A stretch of DNA of 34,498 nucleotides from Clostridiales bacterium (GCA_020859995.1 JAJBVE010000183.1:1-34498); one strand, 5' to 3'; numbered from the stretch's first letter, positions 1 through 8,347 are shown. Numbers and translations are program-made. The notes: generated from the sequence alone by a model not told the origin.

Positions 1-60
1 TTGTTTCTCACACGCCATTTTCCGCACGCCATTTATGCGCCATTTCTCACATGTCTTTTC

Positions 61-1422
61 TTACACGCCCTCGCGCGTAATGTTTTTCAGCCACTTCCTG
101 CTTTTATAATGATGCAATACCCAGGGCCACTTGACAAACTCGTCCGTGCAGAGGAGAAAGTAAACCCACATCGGCGGCAGCTTCAGGGCAAAGGCGGCCA
201 GAAAGCCGAGCGGCACAGCATAGCACCACATATCAATCGTGTCGCAGATCAGGCCGAAGCGGCTGTCTCCGCCCGCCCGGAAAATGCCCGCGATCAGCGT
301 TGTATTGACTGCCGTCCCCATAATATAGTAGATATTGATCAGCAGCATAATTTTCAGATAGCCCGATGCCGTCTCTGACAGAGACGCGAAGCGCAGAACA
401 AAAGGCATAACTGCCGCCACCAGGAGACCGCCGAAGACGCCCGCAGCCACGGTCAGGTGCATGGAGCGGGACGCGTCCCGGTCGGCGTCTTCCAGCCGGT
501 TTGCTCCGATCTCCTTGCCGACAAAAATGCCCGAGGCGCTCGCGATGCCATAGCAAAGCACCGTTCCAAAGTTGCGCACCACAACGACGATCGCGTTGGC
601 CGCCACCACATCCGAGCCCATATGCCCCATGATCACAGAGTACATGGAAAAACCCACGCTCCAGATGATATCATTTGCCAGCGCCGGGACGGACAGCCGC
701 AGGAAATCCCGCGTCAGCACACCGCCCTTCCAGAACATCGCGTCCGGGCGAAGGCGGACATTTTTTGAGGCAAAAGAAACGCAAAAGCAGGCAATCAGCT
801 GCAGCACCCGCGAAATGGAAGTTGCAAGCGCGACGCCCTTCGCTCCCAGACGCGGTGCGCCAAACAGTCCATAGACAAAGACCGCATTCAAACAGACATT
901 GACAAGAAGCGCCCCCACATTCAGCGCCGTGCTGGTTTTCACGCGCTCTACACTGCGCAGAGCAGAGAGATAAACTTCCGAAAATCCCCAGCAAAGGTAG
1001 CTGACGCTGATCACACGCAGATAGGACATGCCAATCTCAATCAGCTCCTGGTCAGAGGTAAACAGCGTCATCATCTGCCTGGGAAAGAATACTGCCGGCA
1101 GCGCAAACAGCAGTGAAATCCCCACTGCGAACCGCAAGGCGATTCCTTCCACTTTTTCGATAGCCTTCAGGTTTCCTTTGCCCCAGTACTGGGCACAGAG
1201 CATCGTCGCTCCGGTGCCGAGGCCATAATAAACCATATACAAAATATTGGAATACTGTACGGCCAATGACACAGCGGAAACCGAAGACTGTCCCACCGAA
1301 TTCAGCATGATCACGTCTGTGGAGCTGATCGCCGCGCTGAAAAGATTCTGTATCACAATCGGAAGAGCCAGCCGCAAAATCTGCGCGTACGACTCTCTTC
1401 CTGTTTTTACTCTTGTTTTCAA
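61..1422 (-). CDS. MATE family efflux transporter
   Basis: Predicted multidrug/toxin exporter of the MATE family (cation-coupled antiport at the cytoplasmic membrane). The 453-residue length is normal for the family. The N-terminus shows the usual pattern, an LALPIVIQNLFSA helix followed by a TDVIMLNSVGQSSVSAVSLA stretch, and hydrophobic segments recur to near the C-terminus. The start is a TTG whose TTGA overlaps the stop codon of the upstream gene; no in-frame ATG occurs near the expected N-terminus, and an AGAGGTGAG ribosome site lies just upstream, so translational coupling to the 1419-1868 gene is likely. Substrate cannot be inferred. This is one of three MATE genes in the window, and none has a recognisable regulator beside it. 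Confidence 0.93.
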   Translation of the reverse strand: MKTRVKTGRESYAQILRLALPIVIQNLFSAAISSTDVIMLNSVGQSSVSAVSLAVQYSNILYMVYYGLGTGATMLCAQYWGKGNLKAIEKVEGIALRFAVGISLLFALPAVFFPRQMMTLFTSDQELIEIGMSYLRVISVSYLCWGFSEVYLSALRSVERVKTSTALNVGALLVNVCLNAVFVYGLFGAPRLGAKGVALATSISRVLQLIACFCVSFASKNVRLRPDAMFWKGGVLTRDFLRLSVPALANDIIWSVGFSMYSVIMGHMGSDVVAANAIVVVVRNFGTVLCYGIASASGIFVGKEIGANRLEDADRDASRSMHLTVAAGVFGGLLVAAVMPFVLRFASLSETASGYLKIMLLINIYYIMGTAVNTTLIAGIFRAGGDSRFGLICDTIDMWCYAVPLGFLAAFALKLPPMWVYFLLCTDEFVKWPWVLHHYKSRKWLKNITREGV

Positions 1423-1868
1423 AACTCACCTCTCCCCAGCAGCTGATCTTCCCATCGCTGCAGGTTTCCAAGAATTTCCAACACTCGCGCGTGCGCCATA
1501 TCCACCTGACGGATCGCGTCGTTGATCCGCGACTGTACCAGCCAGTCGGCGACCATGCCGTCAAAAAACAGATCCGCAAAGCTCAGAAAAGAGCCGACTT
1601 CTACATTAATATTCATCGGAATATCGATATCCCGCAGCTCTTTTTTTAACACCTGCAGATAATACTTCGCATCCTCGATCTGGCGCTGTGCCTTATCCAT
1701 GCGTCCATGCTTGAGCATGGTGGTCACCATCCCGCCGCCAAACAAATCCAGAAGCCCCCAGTTTTTGGCTCCCTTTAACTCATGCTGTGCATTTTCCAGA
1801 CTGTCCAGGGCGCGGTTCGCAGCCGTAATCGCCTCGCGGATCTCCTTCAGTGTGTCCTGATTCGTCAT
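1419..1868 (-). CDS. Hypothetical helical protein with internal duplication, coupled to MATE
   Basis: I do not recognise the family. The 149-residue protein has no signal peptide or obvious membrane span and looks mainly alpha-helical. It contains two similar halves: residues 41-80 and 99-139 align with a shared pattern D-L-F-x-x-G-M-V-x(3)-L-x(3)-R-x(3)-A-x-R-Q-(I/V)-x(2)-A, which suggests an internal duplication. The ATG at 1868 has an AGGAGG site eight bases upstream. Its stop overlaps the TTG start of the MATE gene, so the two proteins are probably made together. An accessory or cytoplasmic partner role for the exporter is inference only. Confidence 0.8.
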   Translation of the reverse strand: MTNQDTLKEIREAITAANRALDSLENAQHELKGAKNWGLLDLFGGGMVTTMLKHGRMDKAQRQIEDAKYYLQVLKKELRDIDIPMNINVEVGSFLSFADLFFDGMVADWLVQSRINDAIRQVDMAHARVLEILGNLQRWEDQLLGRGEF

Positions 1869-1923
1869 GGATATGTCCTCCTGCTATCATAAATTCGATG
1901 CTGCCAGGCCGAGCATCAGCCGC

Positions 1924-2253
1924 CTACGCATTTCTCTCTATGGATTTCTGTGTGTCAAATCCATCCGGGTAACGCCTTTTCAGTTTATCAATATTTGCCT
2001 GCAGTATCGTCTCCAGGGGCAGATCCAGCGCTGTCGCTGCCTCCGCCAGATACCAGGCAATGTCGCCCAGCTCGTCTGCCAGATGTGCTTTATCCAGTTC
2101 ATGTCCCTGCGCGAGCCATTTTTTCACAATGTCAATCGCCTCGCCGGACTCCCCGCACAGTCCCATCACGCTGTTGATCAGGACATCCCTGCGGTCAAGC
2201 TCCGGGTTCAGCGTCGTCATCGCCAGCTTCTGGTATTCATTGATCGTCATCAT
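1924..2253 (-). CDS. MazG-type nucleotide pyrophosphohydrolase
   Basis: Short (109 aa) all-alpha pyrophosphatase of the MazG/dCTPase superfamily, expected to hydrolyse (d)NTPs to NMP and pyrophosphate with Mg2+. The metal-binding pattern is visible: an E-S-G-E pair near residue 35 in GLCGESGEAIDIVKK and an E-L-G-D pair in ADELGDIAWYL, the family's ExxE...ExxD arrangement. The protein is about one MazG domain long, so it belongs to the small single-domain class rather than E. coli MazG. The start is an ATGATG preceded by AAAGGA. It lies in a minus-strand run between the thioesterase and the duplicated helical protein. Substrate preference is unknown. Confidence 0.88.
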   Translation of the reverse strand: MMTINEYQKLAMTTLNPELDRRDVLINSVMGLCGESGEAIDIVKKWLAQGHELDKAHLADELGDIAWYLAEAATALDLPLETILQANIDKLKRRYPDGFDTQKSIERNA

Positions 2254-2358
2254 TTAATCCTTTCCGCACTCATTCAGATAACGCCGGAAGGTGCCGCGGT
2301 TCCGATTCGGTCGAAATCAGCACCCATAAATTTTCAGCAGGCTACGCCGGAAATCCTG

Positions 2359-2931
2359 TCAGACAAACTCCGTCGGGAACTTGCATAGTGTTTCATAAAT
2401 ATCCGGATATTTGCGTTTTAAAGAAATCAGCCTTCCATCCTTCCCCAGGAAGCAATGACCAGTCGTCCCTGTACAGCAGACTGCGTCATCCTCTGCCCGC
2501 CGTACTTCATAGCGGAGCGTCAGACGGATGCCGTCAAATTTTTCTATCGCCGCGCGGATTTTTACCGTCTCACCAAAGCGAACGCTGATTTTGATTTTTG
2601 CTTCGATCGACAGTACCGGACTCATAATGCCGGCTGCCTCCAGTTTATCATAGCCATATCCGATTTCGTCCAGCACATGTACCCTGCATTCCTCGAACCA
2701 GCGGATGAAATTGGAATGATGCACCACCTGCATCTGATCCGTCTCATAGTACTGGACCTTGTGAATCCAGGGGGTGATTGTGACGGCAGCTGCGGGTGTA
2801 TCTGCAGGGGCATCTGGGGCAGAAACCTCGTTGGTAATCTCCTCTGCTGCTGCGGGCGTATCTGTTTTTATGTCTTCCATTGTATCAGCACCAGTATTTC
2901 CCTCTGTTTTTTTGATTTTCTCCATAATCAT
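2359..2931 (-). CDS. YbgC/FadM-like acyl-CoA thioesterase (hotdog fold)
   Basis: Predicted 4-hydroxybenzoyl-CoA-type thioesterase that cleaves acyl-CoA thioesters in the cytoplasm. The hotdog core starts around residue 53 and contains the active-site motif YYETDQMQVVHHSNFIRWFEE, where the Asp is the usual catalytic residue, followed by VLSIEAKIKI and a C-terminal HCFLGKDGRLISLKR strand. The first ~50 residues are a low-complexity extension rich in Ala, Pro, Asp, Glu and Thr that standard family members (about 135-140 aa) lack. An AAGGAC ribosome site lies upstream of the ATG at 2931, but an internal start such as the Met at 2880 would remove part of the extension. Physiological acyl-CoA unknown. 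Confidence 0.88.
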   Translation of the reverse strand: MIMEKIKKTEGNTGADTMEDIKTDTPAAAEEITNEVSAPDAPADTPAAAVTITPWIHKVQYYETDQMQVVHHSNFIRWFEECRVHVLDEIGYGYDKLEAAGIMSPVLSIEAKIKISVRFGETVKIRAAIEKFDGIRLTLRYEVRRAEDDAVCCTGTTGHCFLGKDGRLISLKRKYPDIYETLCKFPTEFV

Positions 2932-2957
2932 CCATAGTCCTTACTGCTAAAAGTATT

Positions 2958-2986
2958 TGTATAAGATCCAAAGCCCTCATTTATAA
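2958..2986 (-). promoter_or_regulatory. Candidate promoter for thioesterase gene
   Basis: Reading on the minus strand, TTATAA (2986-2981) and TATACA (2963-2958) are separated by 17 nt. The -35 box overlaps the stop codon of the AAA-ATPase gene. The match to consensus is only moderate, so it may be spurious; readthrough from the upstream gene is the alternative. Confidence 0.3.
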
Positions 2987-4798
2987 TTCCTCCAGGGCAT
3001 AATTTTCTTTTTCACACACAACCTTGCACTTTTTCTTAAAGCAGGCGATACCATATTTGTAAATGGTATGATATCCCTGAAGCTTCAGTTCGCGTGTGTA
3101 ATCCATCCTTTCGATTTGAGCCATTGCGTCCTTGCATCCATCGGCAAGATGCGCATTATCAGCATACTTAAACTCCATGATCATGCCGATGCTTTCCCTG
3201 GCAATCTCGACCTTCACATCACAATATCCATCGCCGCTGTCAGCATTCGTTTTCGCTTTCCAGTTATCTACATTAGCAAGGATCCCGATCATCAGGCCAT
3301 GATAGAGGATTTCTTTCTTATTCTTCTGTACAGTTGAGTCTCTGACCGTAATAGAATCATAAAGGTAAGATGTAAGCAGCTTTTCTGTTTTTTCCGCATT
3401 GCCAGTCTTTAACGCATCACAAAATTCCTCAAACCGTTTGCTGTTTTTCCTGACCATGCTGTTGAAATACGCGGTTATCTGCCTGGTAAAAATCTTCCTG
3501 ATCTCCTTGTTTGGAATTGCGAGCTGATAAATATCTTCATCCGCCATCCCACGCTGCGTCAGATAGCCCGTTGTAAACAACACGCTCCATATATTGTCAA
3601 TCGTATCATAAATCTGATTATACGTTAAATCCTCATGGATTTCCTTCGAAATTGTTTCCCCCGCTACCAATGCCTCAATCTCACTCTTTGTCTGCTCATT
3701 ACCTGATTTTTCAATTAATCGGCGTACCGCATCATTGCCGCTCGTGTTGGACCAGTAATCTTTGGGGCGTGCATCAGGGTCCCCGGTCAGTTCATAACAG
3801 TAACTGATAACATCCCATGGACAATATACATCCATATTGCCAAAGCGATATCCGTCATACCATTCCTTTACAGCATCGTACTTATTATCAAGCCCATAAT
3901 AATGAAGGACTTCCCTGACTTCCCTATCCGTAAATCCAAAATATTCATCAAAACGCACCGTAGTAATGGACAGAATATTGGGATTATTTAATCCGGTAAA
4001 AATGCTTTCCTTTGCTATGGGAAACGCCCCCTCGCCAAGCTCGGTGGCAGATCGTGCCGCCCATTCCGATGCGCTTCGCGCGGGGCGGCACTCACGAAGG
4101 CATCCCGTCAGCACAGCAAAATAAAGACTCTCATTGGATTTCAACGCCTTATCAAACATGCCCCGGATAAGCTTTACCATCTGAGGATAATAGTTTCCCT
4201 CGCTCGCTTTTGCCAGCGGAACATCGTACTCATCAATTAAAATAATTACCTTTTTCCCGAAATGTTTTTGTAAAAGATTGGAAAGTACACTTAAACTTCC
4301 CTTTATGACATCATCTGACATTTTGAAATAATCCGGATGCTCCGGATCAACATTCACCAGTTTCTTATACATCCCCTTTTCAGTTTCTGTAAGGCATTTG
4401 CTCTCTAATAAAAAATTGAACCGAAGTGCTTCCCTGCCAATTTCAGAACACAAATCGGCTCTTGCACTTTCATAATCACTGCTATCCACACTCTTTAAAC
4501 TAATAGAAATAACCGGGAATTTTCCCATGTATTTTTCGCAAAGATCTGTCTCTTTAGAAATTTCAAGTCCTTCAAAGAGGGTGCTGTCACACCCAATTTC
4601 CAGGAATGCTTTCAGCATACTCATGTTCAGAGATTTCCCAAAACGGCGCGGGCGGGTAAAAAGATTTACTTTTCCCCACGCATTCAGTAAATCACGGATC
4701 ATTGCCGTTTTGTCGACATAGTAGAATCCCTCTGTCCGAATCTCGCTGAAATCATCAATCCCAATCGGGAGCTTCCTTTTCATTAATTTATCTGCCAT
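2981..4798 (-). CDS. AAA-ATPase-like / PD-(D/E)XK nuclease family protein with in-frame insertion
   Basis: Two-domain protein of the family abundant in gut anaerobes: an N-terminal AAA-ATPase-like domain and a C-terminal PD-(D/E)XK nuclease-like domain. Walker A is at residues 49-56 (RPRRFGKS) and Walker B at VIILIDEYD (185-193). The C-terminus has GYCDVKVE and IMEFKYAD, matching the nuclease D...ExK pattern. Residues 236-260 are an extra 25-residue stretch splitting the usual TGCLR-(I/V)-(S/A)-KESIFTGLNN segment, and the DNA there forms a perfect hairpin. The 605-aa product stays in frame. The ATG at 4798 has AAGGAG ten bases upstream and a good promoter at 4858-4885. Family function is not established; defence or regulation are hypotheses. 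Two paralogues lie at 17988-19133 and 29213-30841. Confidence 0.9.
   Translation of the reverse strand: MADKLMKRKLPIGIDDFSEIRTEGFYYVDKTAMIRDLLNAWGKVNLFTRPRRFGKSLNMSMLKAFLEIGCDSTLFEGLEISKETDLCEKYMGKFPVISISLKSVDSSDYESARADLCSEIGREALRFNFLLESKCLTETEKGMYKKLVNVDPEHPDYFKMSDDVIKGSLSVLSNLLQKHFGKKVIILIDEYDVPLAKASEGNYYPQMVKLIRGMFDKALKSNESLYFAVLTGCLRECRPARSASEWAARSATELGEGAFPIAKESIFTGLNNPNILSITTVRFDEYFGFTDREVREVLHYYGLDNKYDAVKEWYDGYRFGNMDVYCPWDVISYCYELTGDPDARPKDYWSNTSGNDAVRRLIEKSGNEQTKSEIEALVAGETISKEIHEDLTYNQIYDTIDNIWSVLFTTGYLTQRGMADEDIYQLAIPNKEIRKIFTRQITAYFNSMVRKNSKRFEEFCDALKTGNAEKTEKLLTSYLYDSITVRDSTVQKNKKEILYHGLMIGILANVDNWKAKTNADSGDGYCDVKVEIARESIGMIMEFKYADNAHLADGCKDAMAQIERMDYTRELKLQGYHTIYKYGIACFKKKCKVVCEKENYALEEL
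4019..4093 (-). repeat. 75-nt in-frame palindromic insertion inside the AAA-ATPase gene
   Basis: The interval holds exactly 25 codons absent from the expected protein motif. Within it GTGCCGCCC (4054-4062) and GGGCGGCAC (4083-4091) form a perfect 9-bp inverted repeat, and between them GCGC-TTC-GCGC (4071-4081) forms a second hairpin. The segment is more GC-rich than the flanking gene. It resembles REP-like or RPE-like palindromic elements that insert in genes without breaking the frame; the class is inference, since no second copy was seen in the window. Confidence 0.65.
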
Positions 4799-4857
4799 GA
4801 ATAAAACGCTCCTTTCCTCACATCAAACTCTGGATTCTCCCTCACATTTCTATTGCT

Positions 4858-4885
4858 ATTATACATATATTTGCTGGTAAATCAA
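4858..4885 (-). promoter_or_regulatory. Sigma-A-type promoter for AAA-ATPase gene
   Basis: On the minus strand TTGATT (4885-4880) and a perfect TATAAT (4863-4858) are separated by 16 nt. The predicted start of transcription near 4851 leaves a leader of about 53 nt before the ATG at 4798. Confidence 0.65.
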
Positions 4886-4983
4886 CCTTTCTGGCAGCAA
4901 AAAAAGAAGCTGAAAATCCCATGAAGCGGCAACAGCAGATGCCCCGACAAAAGAAATCCCAGATAAAACCAGGCCTGAAAAAT

Positions 4984-6351
4984 CTACAGCAGTGCCAGCC
5001 GCCGCCACGTCCCCCGGAAATAACGAATCATAAAGCACAGAATCCGGAACACCCAGTCGATTACCATACCGATCCAGACGCCCACCGCGCCGTAGCCCAT
5101 CTGCTGCCCCAGCACGATGCTGATGCCAATCCGGAACACGCACATGGAAAAAATGGAGATGCCCATGGTGTATTTCACATCGTTGCATGCGCGCAGCATG
5201 TTGGGAAAGGTAAATGCCATCGGCCAGAGCAGAATCGCGAATCCGTCATGGATCCGCACCAGCAGAGCCGCCAGCGCGGTCGTCTCCTCCCCCAGTCCAT
5301 AAAGAGTCAGAATCGGCTCCAGGAACAGCAGAATCGAGCCGGCACACACCAGTGTCAGCCCATAGGCGCAGAGGATCAGTTTTTTCGTATAATAACGGAT
5401 CTGCTCCTCATCTCCCGCCCCGACACAGCGGCCAATCACGGCAATCATGGCCAGATTCATGGCCTGTCCGCCAATGCAGCCCATGGAATCCAGGCTGTTA
5501 GCCACGCCGTTCGCAGCGATCTGGACCGTACCGAAGCCGGAAATGATACTGACAACCACGACACGCCCCAGCTGAAAAATGCCATTCTCAATGCCGCTTG
5601 GGATGCCGATCAGATAAATACGCCGGATCAGATTCCTGTCAAAGCGAAACTTTCCCGGATCAATGTGGATTTCCAGCTTCGGATTGTGCAGCAAAACATA
5701 CAGGACGATTGCCGCAAACGCGCGGGAAATCAGTGACGGCACCGCGACGCCGACCACTCCCGCGTGCAGGACGAAAATACCGATGGCATTGCCGACCACG
5801 TTGATCAGATTCATGACAATGGATACCTTCAGCGTGATTTTCGCATTATTCATCACGCGGAAAATCGCGGCAGAGGCGTTATAGACAGCCAGAAACGGAT
5901 AGGACAGTGCGGAAATCGCCATGTAAAGCGCGGCCGCCGCAAATACATCCGCGTCAATGCTGCCAAAAAACAAACGGATCAGCGACTGCCTGCCCAAAAT
6001 GATCAAAATGGAGAGCACGATCGTAATTAATAGTGTCGAAACAATCAGCTGCATCACCGAATGGCAGGCGCTTTCGCGTTTTTGGGCTCCCAGAAACTGT
6101 GATGTCACGACCGCGCCGCCGGTCGAGAGCGCGGAAAGCACCGCGAACACCAGGTTATTAAACATATCTATCAAAGACACACCGGAGACGGCCGCCTCTC
6201 CCGCGTTGGATACCATCATCGTATCTGCCATTCCGACCGTAATCGCAAGCGCCTGCTCCAGCACCAGCGGCAAAATCAAAATCAGCAGGTCATGGTTAGA
6301 AAACAGCCGGCTGACCGGCTGTCTGTTGTTGGTTGTCGTTTTACGCATCAT
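4984..6351 (-). CDS. MATE family efflux transporter
   Basis: Second MATE-type exporter of the window (455 aa). After a short basic N-terminus it shows the family opening ILPLVLEQALAITVGMADTMM and, further on, repeated hydrophobic helices with a mid-protein LINVVGNAIGIFVL segment typical of the second MATE half. The ATG overlaps the stop of the upstream hydrolase gene in an ATGA junction, so the two are translationally coupled. Together with the acyltransferase at 6934-7971 it forms a three-gene minus-strand operon. Such an arrangement could modify and export a cell-envelope or signalling molecule, but this is inference and the substrate is unknown. Confidence 0.93.
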   Translation of the reverse strand: MMRKTTTNNRQPVSRLFSNHDLLILILPLVLEQALAITVGMADTMMVSNAGEAAVSGVSLIDMFNNLVFAVLSALSTGGAVVTSQFLGAQKRESACHSVMQLIVSTLLITIVLSILIILGRQSLIRLFFGSIDADVFAAAALYMAISALSYPFLAVYNASAAIFRVMNNAKITLKVSIVMNLINVVGNAIGIFVLHAGVVGVAVPSLISRAFAAIVLYVLLHNPKLEIHIDPGKFRFDRNLIRRIYLIGIPSGIENGIFQLGRVVVVSIISGFGTVQIAANGVANSLDSMGCIGGQAMNLAMIAVIGRCVGAGDEEQIRYYTKKLILCAYGLTLVCAGSILLFLEPILTLYGLGEETTALAALLVRIHDGFAILLWPMAFTFPNMLRACNDVKYTMGISIFSMCVFRIGISIVLGQQMGYGAVGVWIGMVIDWVFRILCFMIRYFRGTWRRLALL

Positions 6352-6908
6352 TCTGCCGTTTCCTCTCCCAGATATCGGTCCACTTTACGCATCACGTCAA
6401 GCAGATTTACCAAATCCCGCTCCCACTCTCCTGTCTCCAGGGAATGGTTCGCGTCCGCAATTATGAAAAGTGGCAAATTTCTCTTTTCGCACTCCGCTTT
6501 CACGATCTCTGTCTTCACCCAGCCGTCCTTCGTGCCGTGGAAGACAATCCCCGGCTGCTCCATCAGCGGAAACGACTGCGCGACCGGCGTGAAATAAACA
6601 TTTTTCGTCGTCAGATGATGTTTCTTCCCGTAAGCAGACGCAATCGCCGTGCCGACGCTTTTCGATAAAAACAATACCTCCTCATACGCAGAAAAATCCA
6701 CGTCCTTCAAAAGCTCCTCCGCCTGCTCCAGTGCCAGATAAAAGCACTCCTCCATCTTTTTGGCATCACCCTTGACGCCGGACGGAAAATTGCCATAGGG
6801 CACATCCATCAAGTCATAGCCGTGTGCCGCGGCAACCTTTTTTCCATAATAAAGCAGCGGCTTATCCACATGATAACCGATGCCCGGAAACACAACTGCA
6901 AGCTTCAT
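6348..6908 (-). CDS. Small alpha/beta hydrolase
   Basis: A 186-residue protein with alpha/beta-hydrolase layout. It begins with a beta strand and oxyanion-like loop (VVFPGIGYHVDKP). A nucleophile elbow LSKSVG places Ser84 as catalytic candidate (the usual first Gly of GxSxG is Ser here). HGTKDGW gives Asp128 and ADANHSLE gives His155, so a complete Ser-Asp-His triad is visible. It is shorter than classical lipases and lacks a cap domain. No signal peptide, so cytoplasmic. It sits 25 nt after the acyltransferase and overlaps the MATE gene by four bases. Substrate, probably an ester, cannot be assigned. Confidence 0.85.
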   Translation of the reverse strand: MKLAVVFPGIGYHVDKPLLYYGKKVAAAHGYDLMDVPYGNFPSGVKGDAKKMEECFYLALEQAEELLKDVDFSAYEEVLFLSKSVGTAIASAYGKKHHLTTKNVYFTPVAQSFPLMEQPGIVFHGTKDGWVKTEIVKAECEKRNLPLFIIADANHSLETGEWERDLVNLLDVMRKVDRYLGEETAE

Positions 6909-6933
6909 TTTTCATCTGCCTCCTCATCATTCT

Positions 6934-7971
6934 CTATCTCGCGCAAACCCCTTTACTTATCAAAGCCGATATCTGGTGAATGCACCATCCGGAAAGAAAA
7001 GAGAGTACGAACACAAGCCCTGTTGCCAGCAGTCCCCTCCACCAATACTGAGAGGCCGCGTATCCCTTTTCCCAGGCGAAAATTTTCTGGTCAAAGACGC
7101 AGGAAATCAGATACATCTCCAGCGTTACGCCGGAAATCAACGCCGCCATCCGGCAAACGATCTCATTTTTACACTCAATCTGGTACACGGCCAGAAAAAG
7201 CAGCACCGTAATCGCCGCCGTCCCCGCGTGATTGTAGCTGATCGTGAAGCCATCTCCCATCTTAGTGCCCTGCGAGGTCACGCAATTAATCAGGGCAAAA
7301 GCGACCGCAATCGCGGCTACGCCCGCCAGACACAGCCACCGGCTGACCTTTGGCTGATAAGTCCGGATATAGCATCCGATCAGATAATAGGTGAAAAAAT
7401 ATAAATTCACCCAGTAATTCGGAACCAGGTTCAGCGTGTTTTCTCCATCCAGCGTCAGCACATTGACCGTCTTAGGCAGGATCGTCAGAACCAGCATCAC
7501 CGCCACCATCAGCCGGTGCATTTTCTGCGAACCGGCCGCGTTCCAGGCCAGATTCACAAAAGGGCTCAAAAGCAGCAGGCCGATATACATTTCTATGTAC
7601 CATCCATAATTTGCCCCGGAAAAATTAAAAAACTCAACAATCCACTGATACAGAGTCTTTTCAGTGCCGGCCACCAGTATTTTATAGCCGATACAGATGA
7701 ACGAAATAATCGCCCAGGAAATCAGGATCGGCACTAACGAAAAATAATAGCTGCGCGACCAGGTTTTCCCGCATTTCAGGTATCCGGTAATCATCAGAAA
7801 CATCGGCACACAGCACATAAAAATAATCCTGCCGCTCACAGCCGCAATCATCACCGGGTTGTCCACCGGCTTGCTGTAAAAACCATTGCGCAGGAAAAAA
7901 TGCAGCCAGTACAGCAGGCATAAAGCCAGAATGCGGGCCACATCCAGACCAAAAAATCGTTTCTTCTCCAT
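6934..7971 (-). CDS. Acyltransferase family 3 membrane protein
   Basis: Integral-membrane acyltransferase-3 (OafA/YrhL-type), expected to transfer an acetyl or similar group to a cell-surface glycan or small molecule. The signature N-terminus is visible: GLDVARILALCLLYWLHFFL, with the conserved Arg in the first helix and His at its end, followed by VPMFLMITGYL. About ten hydrophobic segments follow over 345 residues. The ATG at 7971 was chosen because GGGAGAG precedes it and the family motif starts immediately after; an upstream in-frame start at 8019 would add unrelated residues. First gene of an operon with the hydrolase and MATE genes. Acceptor unknown. Confidence 0.88.
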   Translation of the reverse strand: MEKKRFFGLDVARILALCLLYWLHFFLRNGFYSKPVDNPVMIAAVSGRIIFMCCVPMFLMITGYLKCGKTWSRSYYFSLVPILISWAIISFICIGYKILVAGTEKTLYQWIVEFFNFSGANYGWYIEMYIGLLLLSPFVNLAWNAAGSQKMHRLMVAVMLVLTILPKTVNVLTLDGENTLNLVPNYWVNLYFFTYYLIGCYIRTYQPKVSRWLCLAGVAAIAVAFALINCVTSQGTKMGDGFTISYNHAGTAAITVLLFLAVYQIECKNEIVCRMAALISGVTLEMYLISCVFDQKIFAWEKGYAASQYWWRGLLATGLVFVLSFLSGWCIHQISALISKGVCAR

Positions 7972-8000
7972 TTTTCTCTCCCTTAAAACTCCTCCCTGTT

Positions 8001-8106
8001 CCGGACAAGCCGGAACCAAAATTCTGTCATTTTGCGCAGGAACTCAATCCCAGGCCTTTACCCTGGCAAGCAGAAAGCAGAATGCTGCCATTTTGCACAG
8101 GCTCTC
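8001..8106. repeat. Direct duplication with 61-nt offset in spacer
   Basis: Bases 8001-8045 and 8062-8106 align without gaps, matching at 34 of 45 positions; both contain CATTTTGC-G/A-CAGG. The copies lie in the 376-nt spacer between the acyltransferase start and the hipA stop, which has no convincing gene. On the minus strand they fall inside the predicted leader of the acyltransferase operon. Confidence 0.6.
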
Positions 8107-8235
8107 GTTCTTAAGCTCCTGAGTGTAATCTTAAGCATCACCTTACGCAAAAATACGTACACATATGACCGCAAAACGGCCAGGCTGCGGAATTCTTCTG
8201 CCATGTTACCGTTTATGCCCCTCATGTCACTGCCA

Positions 8236-8263
8236 ATCATAGCACATTTTTCTGTAAAGTCTA
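8236..8263 (-). promoter_or_regulatory. Candidate promoter for acyltransferase-hydrolase-MATE operon
   Basis: On the minus strand TAGACT (8263-8258) and TATGAT (8241-8236) are 16 nt apart, and TGC just before the -10 box makes an extended -10. It would give a leader of about 260 nt that includes the duplicated sequence at 8001-8106. Confidence 0.45.
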
Positions 8264-8347
8264 CCGGGTAATAAGATTTTTTTACGCGGCCCGTGTGCAA
8301 TCGAGCATGGAGACTTGTCCTCTGCTCACCCGTTGCTTCTTATTCCA

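Noticed and set aside
2281-2352. ACGCCGGAA repeated at 63-nt offset in the MazG-thioesterase spacer.
   Set aside because: Only nine bases match; flanks show no convincing extension, so chance is likely.
4859-5188. 109-codon minus-strand frame over the end of the second MATE gene, with a hydrophobic tail.
   Set aside because: Mostly a shadow of the MATE coding frame; its tail covers the AAA-ATPase promoter.
4985-5736. Long plus-strand frames opposite the MATE gene (up to 271 codons).
   Set aside because: Antisense shadow of a clear MATE gene; Gln/His/Pro-rich nonsense composition.
8058-8300. 80-codon minus-strand frame in the acyltransferase-hipA spacer.
   Set aside because: Runs through the duplicated sequence and the promoter candidate; no protein-like pattern or ribosome site.
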